NCBI GenBank assembly: GCA_036345935.2
Contig: JADWOT020001415.1
Location: 121,844-185,843 of the forward strand
DNA from: Taenia hydatigena
Lineage: Eukaryota > Platyhelminthes > Cestoda > Cyclophyllidea > Taeniidae
Length of the DNA: 64,000 nt
Reading direction: 5' to 3'
In this document: one piece after another, positions 1-10,367 of the stretch
Layout of the letters: each line of letters begins with the position of its first letter
How positions within the stretch are numbered: position 1 is the first letter of the stretch
Position numbers and translations under genes: made by a program
The notes under the pieces: model-generated
What the model saw: the letters and a program-made list of their open reading frames with translations, nothing else
Database searches by the model: none
Told to the model about the DNA's origin: nothing

Positions 1-1413
1 CCAAGTATGTGTAATTTACTGGGAAAGGCTAGCTTCGTCCTGAAGAGTAGTATGTCGCCACCAATGCGCCGAATATGATGGGCAATGACGCGTGCTTTGA
101 CATGGGTAATGTTCATGGGACAATTCGCAACAATCTCCAGCCACAGACAAATCACAGTCGTGGAACTTACCAATCAAATGTGCTTCGTCCATCTGCCACT
201 TACGAGCAAATGAAACCTGATGAGATCCAAAGGCCATCATTTCAACGTTTCTCGCTTCTCCAAGCACTTACTCACTGATTTGCGATTAACAGGACTGGGA
301 ATTAGTGATTAAGATGACATTCGCATCGCAGCATCTGTCATGAAGATGAATGGGACGACTAATATTTGAATAGCGAATACAGTACCCGTTCCACATTTTC
401 TTACTCTCCACCGCTGCATCCTCCCACGAATGCGACTCGTTTGTGCTTTTCACCTCCCTGTGTGGGTTAGTTAGAGACACTGAAATGACTGCTGACACAA
501 TAATTTGCTTTCTTGAGCAAAAAACAGCAACTGCGACATGAGTGGTTTGATGTGATGCAACTGGAACGCATTCAGGATAGAGTGATGTCGAGGAAGATCA
601 AAGACGTTCAAGGCCAGTCAATAGTAGTGGTCATAAATGGATGCGTACCAGACTTCCACAGACGAGTCGCTTTGCAGAAATTAAAATAATCGTTGCCAGA
701 CTTGCGTCTCATCTGAGTGTACAATAGCGCTCAAAATCCGTCAATATTACCTAATGGATACAAGACTTGGATTTTCACACAATGTGTTTCTTGAAGGAAA
801 CTTAAGTGTCTAAACTTACCATTTTTATGCGGGATGAGAAGGTGGAATCGTAAGCAATGGGGAAACAAAGTGACGGCGTCTGCAGTGCAACTCACCCGTG
901 GCATTCTCCACTGCCAAACAAAACATAAAACAATTGGCGCAAGATATCTTGCAGTCCTTTTTGATAACGCACCAATAAAGTCTGTTGTGCCATAGTGAGT
1001 AACTATCGCAGTCTTTTGTCCACAAAACAGCTGTAGCGCACCCAGAGTGAAGGGCGCAGCGCTAACTAAGCATTGTGGACTATCGATGCGTTTAAAAATA
1101 GTTTGGCTTAGTTTAGGCTCTTTATCACCTGACTAATATTGGGCTTTCCGGTAAAACCTGTGTTACATTTGTCTGTATTGTTACGGGCAAAGGCTGCATA
1201 AAACTAACCCATTCTAACACTATCTACCACCTATCATTCAAAGGGGCTCATCTTTACCTGTTGCCCACAAATCTATTTGCTGAACTGCTTCATGATTTAC
1301 AGGCAGTCAATTAGACCTCTGACCACGCTCATTCCGCAAAGCATCAAAGGAAGCGTAACAAAATGCTGTGATGCGATCGACGAAACCATGTAAAACTAGT
1401 TTTCAGGAGTTAA
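1..1413. other. Unassigned sequence downstream of the guanylate cyclase gene
   Basis: No gene can be supported. On the minus strand a short frame at about 184-227 sits between an acceptor-like CATCAG and a donor-like GTAAGT and reads as VSFARKWQMDEAHLIG. Another minus frame near 895-1025 ends at GTGAGT. They may be small exons of a neighbouring gene, but I cannot join them in phase or recognise a product. The region also contains the 3' flank of the cyclase gene that ends at 1414. Confidence 0.3.
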
Positions 1414-3714
1414 TCATATAGCAGTTGACATTGCTTCCATTGCTAATGGAGGCGGTTGAGGTAAAGGCTTGTAAAAATTGTCACTGCTAGTAAGCCAATA
1501 ACTTCTCGTCTCCACGCCACCTCCGAATTCAAATGAAACACAATGCTCAGCATGGCAGCCTCCGATTTCATCCAATATTTCCTTTATCGCTTCGCTGATG
1601 TGCATTTTGGATGCTGGAAGGTAAAGATTTTACGTTGGAGTAACGGCGACATGGAAGTAGGCAAAGAGGCGCGCCACTAACCGGCTCCAGATGACTCCAT
1701 CTTCAGCGCTCGATTAACGGCATCACCAAAGAGGCAGTAACGAGGCATTGTAAGCCTTACGACACCAGCAACGCAAGGTCCTGCAGGTAAACAGAGCATT
1801 GTTTCTTCAATGTTATGCATCTGATTGCATGGTTTGTAGTCCCAATGAGAAGCGATGATTAAATACTTTATTTGAATGTCAGCTCTTGATAGCTTGCTGC
1901 ATGCTAATTGGTCAGTGCTTCATAATTGTTTGACGCCATCAGCATATCTCACCTGTCTAATGAGAATTCTGTGGGCACAATGTGGTCTCAAATGGAAAGC
2001 TATAATTGCAAAAGAGTGCATGAATTGATGCAGCACCTGTGTGGCAATAGTGACAAGGCATGAATCACAGCGTGAAGACGGCTTATAGCTAAGCTGAATT
2101 TTAGGCCCAGACTGGTCTTTTGCCGCAGTCATTGCACAAATGTCTTTGACATTTGTTTGACCAACTTGATATTCATCTTGCACGCACGGACTAGGAAGGA
2201 AACGAGGTCAGATATCCATCAAACTAACCACTATGCAGACCGATGCGCAGCCTCAAGGGGACCTGCGGCAGGTGCTTAATGGTAAAAGCGCCACAAGCAC
2301 TAAGCAGATCGAGGGCCATCGTTGTGACCTCAGCTGCGTGGCGTCGTCCATTACGGACTGGTAACCCTGAAGTCACCATGTAGGCGTCTCCTATCGTTTC
2401 CACCTAGAAGGGGTGAGCCTTGAGTTTAATGGCGGGTATAGAGAGCACTTCTGTTCCATCTGTGTTTGTGGTTCAGTGAGAGCTGTGGGTATCGATTAGA
2501 CTATTGAGCAAAGGAACGTAGCATGAGATACCGCAAATTCAACTGAGTGTTTGCATTACACGCCAGATTGTCATCCTTTTAAACAAGTTAAACGAATGGT
2601 TCACAAGTGATATTTTTTCGACCTTAGTGAGTTCAAGCAAATGTAGACATCAGTTAGTTCACACTTCGTTTATTTAATAAAGCTTGATCTGCAACACATT
2701 TTATTTCAGCATGTAGGAGTGTGGCGAGTCGGGAGTCTAATCTGCACCATTGAGCAGACTAAAGCATCTCCATCTTAACTCACCTTGTAGACGTCGTAGT
2801 GTGCGATCGGCTTGTCAAACAATGTGTGCAAGTCGTTAAGAAGATCAACAACCTGCAGTGGTGTGGACATTGCAGAAATGGTTGTGAAGCCGAAAATGTC
2901 GCTAATATAGATTGACACCTCATCGTAGGTCTCAGGAGCCACTGCGATCCCCGCCTTCAACGCTTCTGCCACAACCCTACAATTCCAGCTTGATTTTATT
3001 CACCTACTCGCCCATTGTTCAGGGTCTAGTCTTGTGCGGTCGTACAAAAATGCAAAGCTACAGAATGAAATCATAGCATCCACTGCTGCTAACTAGAATT
3101 GATGAGGATGGCAACTCACGGAGGTAGCAAACGACAGATGAGAAGTTCCTTCTTTCTCCTTTCATTCTCCAGTTCATCCGTTCGAGCCTTCACCTCTTCT
3201 TCCAACCGACTCGAGTAATCTTCCATTATTTTGAACATGTGCTCCACAATATTCGCTATTCTTAGCAAAACATGCATGCGATCATAAACGATGGCAAAGT
3301 CACTTTCCTCTGGTCAGTTGTTGAATCTCTTCATTCAACTCCTTGAATGTTGGTCTCAGTCGCGGATTTTCTGAACACGCTCGCTGAATAATGTCTATGT
3401 AAGTCGGTGGGACACCCGTTTCAAGGAGCTGAAGCAGGAATGCGAGTAGGGCAGGCTTGTGCTTTGCCATCAAAAGAGAGTGTGATACAACGCAGTGCTA
3501 CACGAGTCTTTTAATGCAATCTCAAAAAAATTGACATGAATAGTGCTGCGTCCTCCACTTGCATATTATCTGGCCCATAGGGTTTCGTCTGATAGAAAAC
3601 TTCGTGCATTATTATGCCGAATGCATAGACATGGCCTGGCTTAGTTCCAAGCAAAGCCGCTGTCTCATCGCACAGTAGCCCAGGCGCGAGGAACCGCATC
3701 GAAACGGACGCATG
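1414..3714 (-). CDS. Receptor-type guanylate cyclase, kinase-homology, coiled-coil and catalytic domains (3' half of gene)
   Basis: Membrane receptor guanylate cyclases make cGMP from GTP; the intracellular part is a pseudokinase domain, a short coiled coil and a class III cyclase domain. I read seven minus-strand exons: 3714-3559, 3428-3304, 3260-3120, 2976-2784, 2403-2229, 1780-1682 and 1613-1414 (stop 1416-1414). All junctions are GT-AG and every phase agrees. In order: kinase homology ([17 protein letters not shown], then [17 protein letters not shown]), linker coiled coil ([20 protein letters not shown]), and catalytic domain ([44 protein letters not shown]). Both metal-binding Asp residues (SDIFGFT, GDAYM) and the guanine-specifying Glu (VET) and Cys (YCLFGD) are present. 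Oddities: the VNTASRME-type motif reads VNRALKME, so the transition-state Arg is Lys; the pseudokinase has APG for APE and HVYAFG for DVYSFG. The 3261-3303 intron is 43 nt. The 3559/3428 junction leaves the pseudokinase about 15-20 residues short, so a small exon may be missed there. The ectodomain and membrane segment are not confidently placed; the upstream limit 3714 is an inferred acceptor. Confidence 0.9.
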
Positions 3715-4259
3715 CTATCAAGTCTTTCGTGACTCGGTAGGGGTAAAAGTTCAAGTAATAAGCTGGGAAACATTATTGGAATTTAGCAATTCGAACCCGA
3801 TAGATACTTGACAACGACGAAGGATAGGTTGCATGTCGTGAACAAACTGCAGTCCGGAATTTCTAGGAACATGCTGGTTAGTGATCACAATGCAAAAATC
3901 GGAACTAACAGCACTTAAAATGATTAGTCTAGAACCAGTGATTCCATACAACGCGGGTCGTCTCGCTGAGTGGTCTGAACACAAGTTCATTGCAGGCTAC
4001 AATTGCCCGTATTTAACGATCAGGCAGCAGTCTCAATACTTTGAAATTTTAGCACCACTCTGGATACAGGACGCATAGCATTAGCAATGGAAAATAGGAA
4101 GCCACAAACAAGTAACACCCTAATAAGGGCAGTCTTCAATGCAATTCAACAAGCTTTAAAAAGGAGAAAAATATTTTGGCCAAATAAAGGTCTGGTTTAA
4201 TTTAATCAACATTTGTAATAGGAAGGAGAAGACTTGCAGTTTAGGGAAAAGCAGGCGTT

Positions 4260-5300
4260 TCAAAATCCCTTCCCTTCATTTTCTTCAACACAACGAGCAA
4301 ATGAACCAACTGGGCTCCAAGTCCCACCGTCCCCAGAAATCACACCTATCTCCACCACTACAAGTGCCTGGACCCCCGATACCATACTGGCGGGCCCCGT
4401 CACCAAATGCATAGCTGCACCGAAAGGCGCCGAGGAAGCAGTGGGGACAGCGAAACCATCAGCATTAGTGTCCTCGATTTCAGGAGCAATAAGAGTCATC
4501 AGCGACTCGGTAGCAGCATTGACCTGCCACTTCTCAATGCCGTCATAGATCCACGCCATCAAAAACGAAGTAGAGTTGGTGAGCATGAGTCGTCAATTGA
4601 ATGAGGAACTCGGTCAAAGAGACACACAGTGGGAAAGACGAGGTCAAAGACGCGATGAGTGTGCGCATCCAACAATGCGGCATAGGGAGACGGAGATGTG
4701 GAGGAGATTGATAGCGATCCCGAGCTGGCAGTCCTAATGACGATACCGCAGTAAGACGTGCAAGGTTGTATAGATCTGTTGGTTCAATGGCCAGGTGTCG
4801 ATCACTGCCTTTGCCGCATCGCACTCCTTGTGTATAAGGAAGTAAGGTTGACGGTGAAGTGGAGATTAGTTAGTCAGTTGTAACGAAAAAGGAAAACACG
4901 TTCGAGAATGGGCATTAGGTCCATTTGCGATAATCAACCCATCAGGCACATGTAACTTTGGCAAGCGGAGGGCGAACGTTTACCGCAGCTCCTACAAGGC
5001 GGCAAAATCACCAAAACCTCAGCTGCAACCACGAACGAGAAAAGGGATGTGGAAGGAATCAATTTTGTGACACCCAGAGTCGCACCGAAGCCGACATACT
5101 CGATGTCGTGGGACTACAGTTCCCCGCCTCATGGACGAGAAAATTCATGGATAAAGAGCGCCAACTCTTTCGACGCACCAATGACTACATCGCTCAGAGT
5201 AGGCATTTACCCTGTCTTGGAAACGAAGAAATTATGTCCTTCCGACTTCTCAACAAACGTAGCAAATTTTGTTATGGCATTAGTTGGCCGCTGTAAAAGC
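4260..5300 (-). other. Possible upstream (ectodomain) exons of the guanylate cyclase gene
   Basis: Three minus-strand open stretches lie directly upstream of the cyclase exons. One is 4586-4260 (108 codons, containing IYDGIEKWQVNAATESLMTL and a hydrophobic run near LVTGPASMVSGVQALVVVEI). A second is about 4710-4560, in a frame reading SISSTSPSPYAALLDAHTHR. The third is about 5285-5218, ending in a GTAAAT donor-like site after FVEKSEGHNFFVSKTG. Position and strand would suit the ligand-binding ectodomain and membrane segment. However, several frames overlap, plus-strand frames of similar length exist (4234-4548, 4958-5296), and I cannot align any to an ANF-receptor domain. Treat these as candidates only. 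Confidence 0.25.
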
Positions 5301-7393
5301 ATGTGATTTACCCAGGGAGAAATCAAATACCCACTTAAAAAAACTGATTTGACATTACGGTGAGGAAATAAAGCACTGACTCATTATTTCGATATTCTCG
5401 GGTCCAAATTATTTCGCGTCTTTACTCACACCTATGCTGAGACGATTTTTGGTATTATGCCATCACTCGTTGCACCATAACCGGTCCGCCACCTTCACAA
5501 GAGTCAAAATTCTTCCCTTTCTCACCGAATGCAGCATGCGATTTTTCATTTTTACTTGTCATTAAAACCGAAAATTCATTCATTGACTGCGGCACAGGAA
5601 AGGAGGTCCTACGAATCGCCATCTGATAAGTGGACCCTCAAGTTCGACCGCTGCAATAACTGAAATTCACAGTTTTGAGCTCAGCGTTGTGCTGGAGAAT
5701 ACTTCGACAGCACTAAAGTAGCGAACTCTAAATTCGGTATGCAACTTCTTGCCAACAAATAGAAAACCGGTAGCCAGTATAAAAAAATACGACCCTCCAC
5801 CTTTCGTCAAAATTTGAAAAAGACTTTAAACAGCCATGATTAACTGACACCGCCCAAATGTAAAAAGTGCTCAAGGCAAATAGACGCAGTCTGCACCAAC
5901 ATTTAACTAAATGACCAAATAGAACTCGAGTATTTCATCACCAGGATTACACAAACCATGGATTCAACAAGCCTCGAAAGGCACTAGCCACACTTTCGAG
6001 TCAATATATATGTTTGATTGCGTGTATGCATGAAATGCATCGAAAATTTTAACAGCAGATACTCACATACCTGCATTCATCAGGGTGAGTCGCAACCCAT
6101 GCACAACCAACCATGCACGACCAGACAAAAGTCTAAACTTTCATATATGCCGTTAAATACACGAAAAGGGCATTTGGTACTAATAAAGCAAGGTGACATT
6201 CACAGCACTCATTTTCAAATTTAGAGATCACATCATGCGAATTTTAACCTGCGAATTGAAAACAAATACAAACTTGTTTGGCGAGCACAATATTTTGCAA
6301 GACATGCGCACGAGATATTAAATACGATATTTATTAGTTCTGATGATTTTCGGGACATAGACCGGTTAATAATAAGTCAAAATCTAGAATTTTTGTCATG
6401 ATTTCAGAAATTTTTGCGTACGAGATCTTTTGTTTTGTCCTTAATCTTCCTTCTGGTCGCACAAGTCGAAATTGATAAAATAGTTTATTACTTATGTTTC
6501 TTTAAATGTACCTTTCAGACGAGAGGCAAGAGCATATCTTGAATCCATCAGCGTTGATCGAGGCCATCTCACGATCCCAATTTGGTGTGCCACTGATCCA
6601 TCCTTTTGTCTAAGGCAGTATAAATGCCTCAGAGCGTTTATGCCACACTTATATCCCTTAAATGTGCTTTGTAGGCCAAAGGTGGAAGAATAATTTTAAC
6701 TTGGTCGTAGAGTAGCGTGGTTGCTCCTTGGAGGCAAATATATCCTCGGAACAGACTTCCTAATATTGTTACTCTATATATGCCTTCAACATATAATTAT
6801 AATACGAGCGGAAGAATGGAAGAGAAGGAAAGGGAAGAACCGTCTAATTTTCAACCTTCTAGTGTTCGGCTTAGTCGCAGGGATGGGGAAGCTAGTAGTA
6901 GAGATCCCTGCACAAACTGCAGAAATATTGTCTGTGGACAGCAAAGGGCTTAATCAGCTGTTTTAATTTAATCAAACACAATATCACTAGGTTCTGACAT
7001 TTTATCAAAAAATGTTCAGCATAAAATTTGCACTTCTGTTCCTTGTCTAGTTCTTAGTCTCATTCGCGATCACTTGAGTGGATTTTGTACCTCTAGGCCT
7101 CTAGGTCTTGCTAGCAACTGAAAGGTACAGTGCAGATTTGCAACGTAATATAACCAAACAAAGCGGCAAACGCATTGTTCGCTTTTTGGTAAGGTGCTAA
7201 AATATAACATCTTACAAGGATAGAGAGTTAGAAACTAGATGTCGACTTAAATCTTTGCCACTAATGTGCCGATTACATTACCTCCAGATGTGGCTAAGCA
7301 GGATTCCGAAGAATAAACTTTGCCAAAATAACGTGGCTTGGATACAATTACATCTCAACCATTTGATATAAAAGGCGAAAACGTCATGTTAAT
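5301..7393. other. No gene seen
   Basis: About 2.1 kb of A/T-rich sequence. The longest frames (6018-6224, 6717-6953 and 6721-6966, plus strand) overlap one another in different frames. The last has a hydrophobic start followed by a basic stretch, but no family likeness or splice context. Nothing else is recognised. Confidence 0.4.
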
Positions 7394-7579
7394 TTTAGCG
7401 TTCCGAGAATTCCTCGAAGGCAAATGAAAGCAGAATGCCAGGGTGGAATATATATATTCAACGGACAGGGGGAAATAAGCTGCTGGCATGGCTCGGAGGC
7501 CAGCCTACGCAGCTGGGGTGATGCGGCCGCCTCTGTGACTTTGACCGGAATCGGTAGTACAAACCAACAAAGCACTACA
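7394..7579 (-). repeat. 3' LTR of the TRIM-like element
   Basis: 186 bp, about 30 bp longer than the 5' LTR because of extra sequence around 7480-7530 (GGCATGGCTCGGAGGCCAGC). On the minus strand it starts TGTAGTGCTTTG. Its outer end has lost the canonical CA. Confidence 0.78.
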
Positions 7580-7581
7580 TT

Positions 7582-7597
7582 GCCCCTCTCCTCCTTC
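7582..7597 (-). other. Polypurine tract of the TRIM-like element
   Basis: Minus strand GAAGGAGGAGAGGGGC immediately upstream of the 3' LTR start, where plus-strand DNA synthesis would be primed. Confidence 0.65.
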
Positions 7598-7617
7598 GAG
7601 CGTCGTCCCCGACGCTC
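7598..7617 (-). other. Perfect 8-bp stem-loop beside the polypurine tract
   Basis: GAGCGTCG-TCCC-CGACGCTC (plus strand): an uninterrupted GC-rich 8-bp stem with a 4-nt loop, inside the element and immediately upstream of the polypurine tract in the transcript sense. Its function is unknown. Confidence 0.6.
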
Positions 7618-8057
7618 TCCTTGGTACATTTTCTGCGTCAGTCATCACAACATACTCAGTGCTGCGAGAAGCACCCACGAGCTAACCATGCCAGTCGCCG
7701 ACATTCGACGCTATTGAGGCGATGCTTGACACCAACGTCAGTGATCCCTCTTGACAGTGCATTGCACTTCGAGTTTCTTTTGGCTTGGAAACAAAGTTCA
7801 GAATAAGTGGTTCTGCCGACCATCAGTATGTCCGTAGGGGGGGCGTTAGGAGTAATCTTCGGAACGAAACTTTCCGGGTGGTCCATGGCTAGTGTCGCTT
7901 CAGTTGTTGATAGCTTTCTTGTAGAACACGGAGATGGGGTAGATGCCGGAGGTGGACGTCGCTCTTGGCCCATCCGTAGCATGTGCACTTCCTTCGCACC
8001 GCTGAAACATGCCACAGGCGGTAGAGATCGGGGTAAAAGCCCTATAGAGACGGGTTC

Positions 8058-8075
8058 GCTTCCCGCTGCCACCAA
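8058..8075 (-). other. Primer-binding site of the TRIM-like element
   Basis: Adjacent to the 5' LTR, the minus strand reads TTGGTGGCAGCGGGAAGCG, that is, a TGG start as expected for a site complementary to a tRNA ending in CCA. The plus-strand complement continues as GGGTTCGCTTCCCGC...ACCA, which looks like a T-arm plus acceptor end. I cannot name the tRNA. Confidence 0.6.
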
Positions 8076-8231
8076 TGTAGCGTCCCGAGTCTCCCTCGAA
8101 GGCAAATGGAGGCAGAATGCCAGGGTAGAAAATGTATATTCAACGGACAGGGGGAAATAGGCAGCTAGAGCAATACGGTCACCTCTGTGTCCTAGGTCGA
8201 AACCAGTAGTTTTAACAAATAAAGTACGACA
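8076..8231 (-). repeat. 5' LTR of the TRIM-like element
   Basis: 156 bp. It shares long matches with 7394-7579, notably CTCGAAGGCAAATG, GCAGAATGCCAGGGT and TATTCAACGGACAGGGGG (plus-strand reading). On the minus strand it begins TGTCGTAC and ends CGCTACA. Confidence 0.8.
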
Positions 8232-9445
8232 TTGATTGCTTGCTTTTCAGGTGCCAATTACCCATGCGCATTAACCAATGCAATCCATTTTGCTTCGTCG
8301 ACAAGCCAATAATGACAGTAATCGTGCTATTACCATTGAACCAACAAAACATGCTCATTTTGAAAGTTTGGCAATTTACCATGCAAAGAGGCCTACGAAA
8401 ATCCTCGTAGGGTTCTGACTGCAAGCACCTTTAAGGCTGCACCAGTCAAAAGACGGAATAGAATTCATTCAGAAGATCCATAACTGGAGACTAAAAGAAG
8501 GCCCAGCATTTTGGCGTAGGGCGTTCCTCCAACCCAGTGTCTCCAAATCGATATTCACACTCTCCAGGTGAGCGGATTATGACGGAACTCACGGCTGGAG
8601 TACAACTCAACTCAGTGAGGTGAGAAGACATCACTGCAGTAATTTTGCCCTGGCGGAATGGGTGTTCACATCTGCATTAAGTTCAGCCATTAAAAAATTC
8701 ACAAATTGCGGAACAACCGTCACAATTATCCACGGTAGGGTGCCATGTTGCCTAATTGAAGCTTAAATCGACTAAAATTTAAGGCGAGATTTGAGGAGGT
8801 GAAATGAAGTCGGTCAGTTACCGACGATTCCAAACATCACTCATTCAGGGATTCGGACGCAATCTTGCACCTCCCTTGTACCTTATGGGCATGCTCCAAA
8901 GTGGTTTGATGTGATGACTTTTCAAGAAGGATTTGTAATGATTGGAAATATTCTTTGTGCTAAAGTGTAGATTTTGCATTTATGTTCTTGTTACTTGCAT
9001 TTGCATCGGTAATAGAGCGAGCTTAGCACAATAACCATGTTGAGCCCAGCGGTAAAAAAGGAGAAAGTGGAAGAATAATCTTGAAAAGTTGCCATTGGTA
9101 GCGAACTAAGCTGCATATTCCTATTGAGATAGGTATGCATTAGGAACAGGTAGTAAATTCCAGGTAACTTTAATGCATTGGTTTGTAATTCTACAGAAGG
9201 CGGCATTGTTACTATTCGGTCCTGTATCATTGCAATGGAATAACTACACCCCTATATATTTGCACGCGAGTAAAAAATTGCACCGAAACACATCAGTGTG
9301 AATGATTGTGTCAAGGTAATTGTGACTCTACGATTGGCAGGATTGGATTGCAGACGAAAGAGAACCAGCATTCATTTGCTGTGATGATGCAGTGGATGGG
9401 TGTTTTGGCAAGTGAAAGGGAAGGAAGGGTGAGCAATGAAGGCCT
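8232..9445. other. No gene seen
   Basis: The frames here (for example 8212-8424 minus and 8991-9230 minus) show no family likeness and no convincing splice context. Confidence 0.4.
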
Positions 9446-9706
9446 GTAGACGCTGGCGACCGTACCACGTGGCAGTCTCTGGTCTGCGTGCCACCATGGA
9501 GGTTGTGCTACGTTGGTGCGGGTCAGTACACATGTGGGTGACGCCAGTGGAAAGCTCGCAGTCGCTGGTGTGCACGCAGACAGCGATGATACGGCGTAGA
9601 GACCTCTGGTGTCCGCCCAGCTATTGAGGTGGTGCTACGTCGATGCGGGTAAGTACATGCGTGTTGCAGCATAGTGGAAAGCCCGTGGACGCGCGGTTGC
9701 TGGCCC
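9446..9706. repeat. Degenerate tandem repeat, two copies of about 127 bp
   Basis: Two adjacent units align with an offset of 127 bp at the best-matching part: GAGGTTGTGCTACGTTGGTG at 9499 against GAGGTGGTGCTACGTCGATG at 9626. Shared CTCTGGT, GCGGGTnAGTACA and AGTGGAAAGC blocks lie in the same order. The copies have diverged substantially, with small indels. The repeat is more GC-rich than its surroundings. No coding role is evident. Confidence 0.65.
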
Positions 9707-10367
9707 ACTTTATTCATTTGTCCTTTCCTACTCCCCACCTCATTCTTTTTGCAACTTTGATCCCTCAAGATGATTTTCTAGCAATTTAGTCCACTCTGTG
9801 CAATGATTTAGTTCGACCCACCTTCCCCTCGAGAAACTTCTAGATCGTGTTAATCTTTTACGATTGCGGCACTAGGATCTAAAAACAAAAAACCCCTATG
9901 TTTTTTATTTGATAAAATGATCCAACACATTTTGATGTGATAGCAGCCTGAACCAACCCTAGCGATATGCAAGCTAGGTTCAAGATACTTATTTGTTCTG
10001 TCAATACTTTGAAGGCAACGCTAACTCTGAGGCACCAAAAAATTTGCGAATTAGACCAAGTGGGTTTCAACGGCCGAAGTTCTGGACGGAGCACAAGTTA
10101 CAAGTCACTTTGGAGCATTAAGATGACTGATTTAGCTGCATGACTGTCTGATTATTTAGTAGCGCAGATATGGTCTAAGTAGCTTTACCTTGTCTTGCGG
10201 ACTGCATTCTTTAGGAAGCTCTACCCCTTATAAGCCCGTCAAATTTATGCAACTGTCGTCGTCGCTTTCCATTGTCTGCCTAATCAATCAAACTCTCACT
10301 GCATTCTGTGGTCACTTTTCCAAATTTTGACTCCCTTATAGTGATTTCCTTTCCTCCCTCTCGTTAG
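9707..10367. other. No gene seen (upstream of the EMAPII-like fragment)
   Basis: I looked here for the exon that should encode the start of the EMAPII OB-fold (the KHPDADSLYVE-type segment) and did not find it. Only short frames are present. Confidence 0.4.

Larger units (their letters stand above)
7394..8231 (-). mobile_element. Miniature LTR retrotransposon (TRIM-like), minus orientation
   Basis: An 838-bp element with two direct terminal repeats and about 496 bp between them. In the minus orientation the 5' LTR is 8231-8076 and the 3' LTR is 7579-7394. The 5' LTR starts TG and ends CA; the 3' LTR starts TG but its last bases have decayed to AA. Directly after the 5' LTR comes a TGG-initiated primer-binding site. 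Directly before the 3' LTR comes a purine tract (GAAGGAGGAGAGGGG). Flanking 5-mers are TTAAT on the left and TTGAT on the right, a possible target-site duplication with one change. The interior is far too short for gag-pol, and no reverse transcriptase or protease motif is seen, so it is non-autonomous. Terminal-repeat retrotransposons in miniature are known from taeniid tapeworms; assigning this copy to that family is inference. LTR divergence shows it is old. Confidence 0.8.

Noticed and set aside
7656..8105. 149-codon minus frame inside the TRIM-like element
   Set aside because: It begins within the LTR and has no gag, protease or zinc-knuckle motif. Treated as a chance frame in a non-autonomous element.
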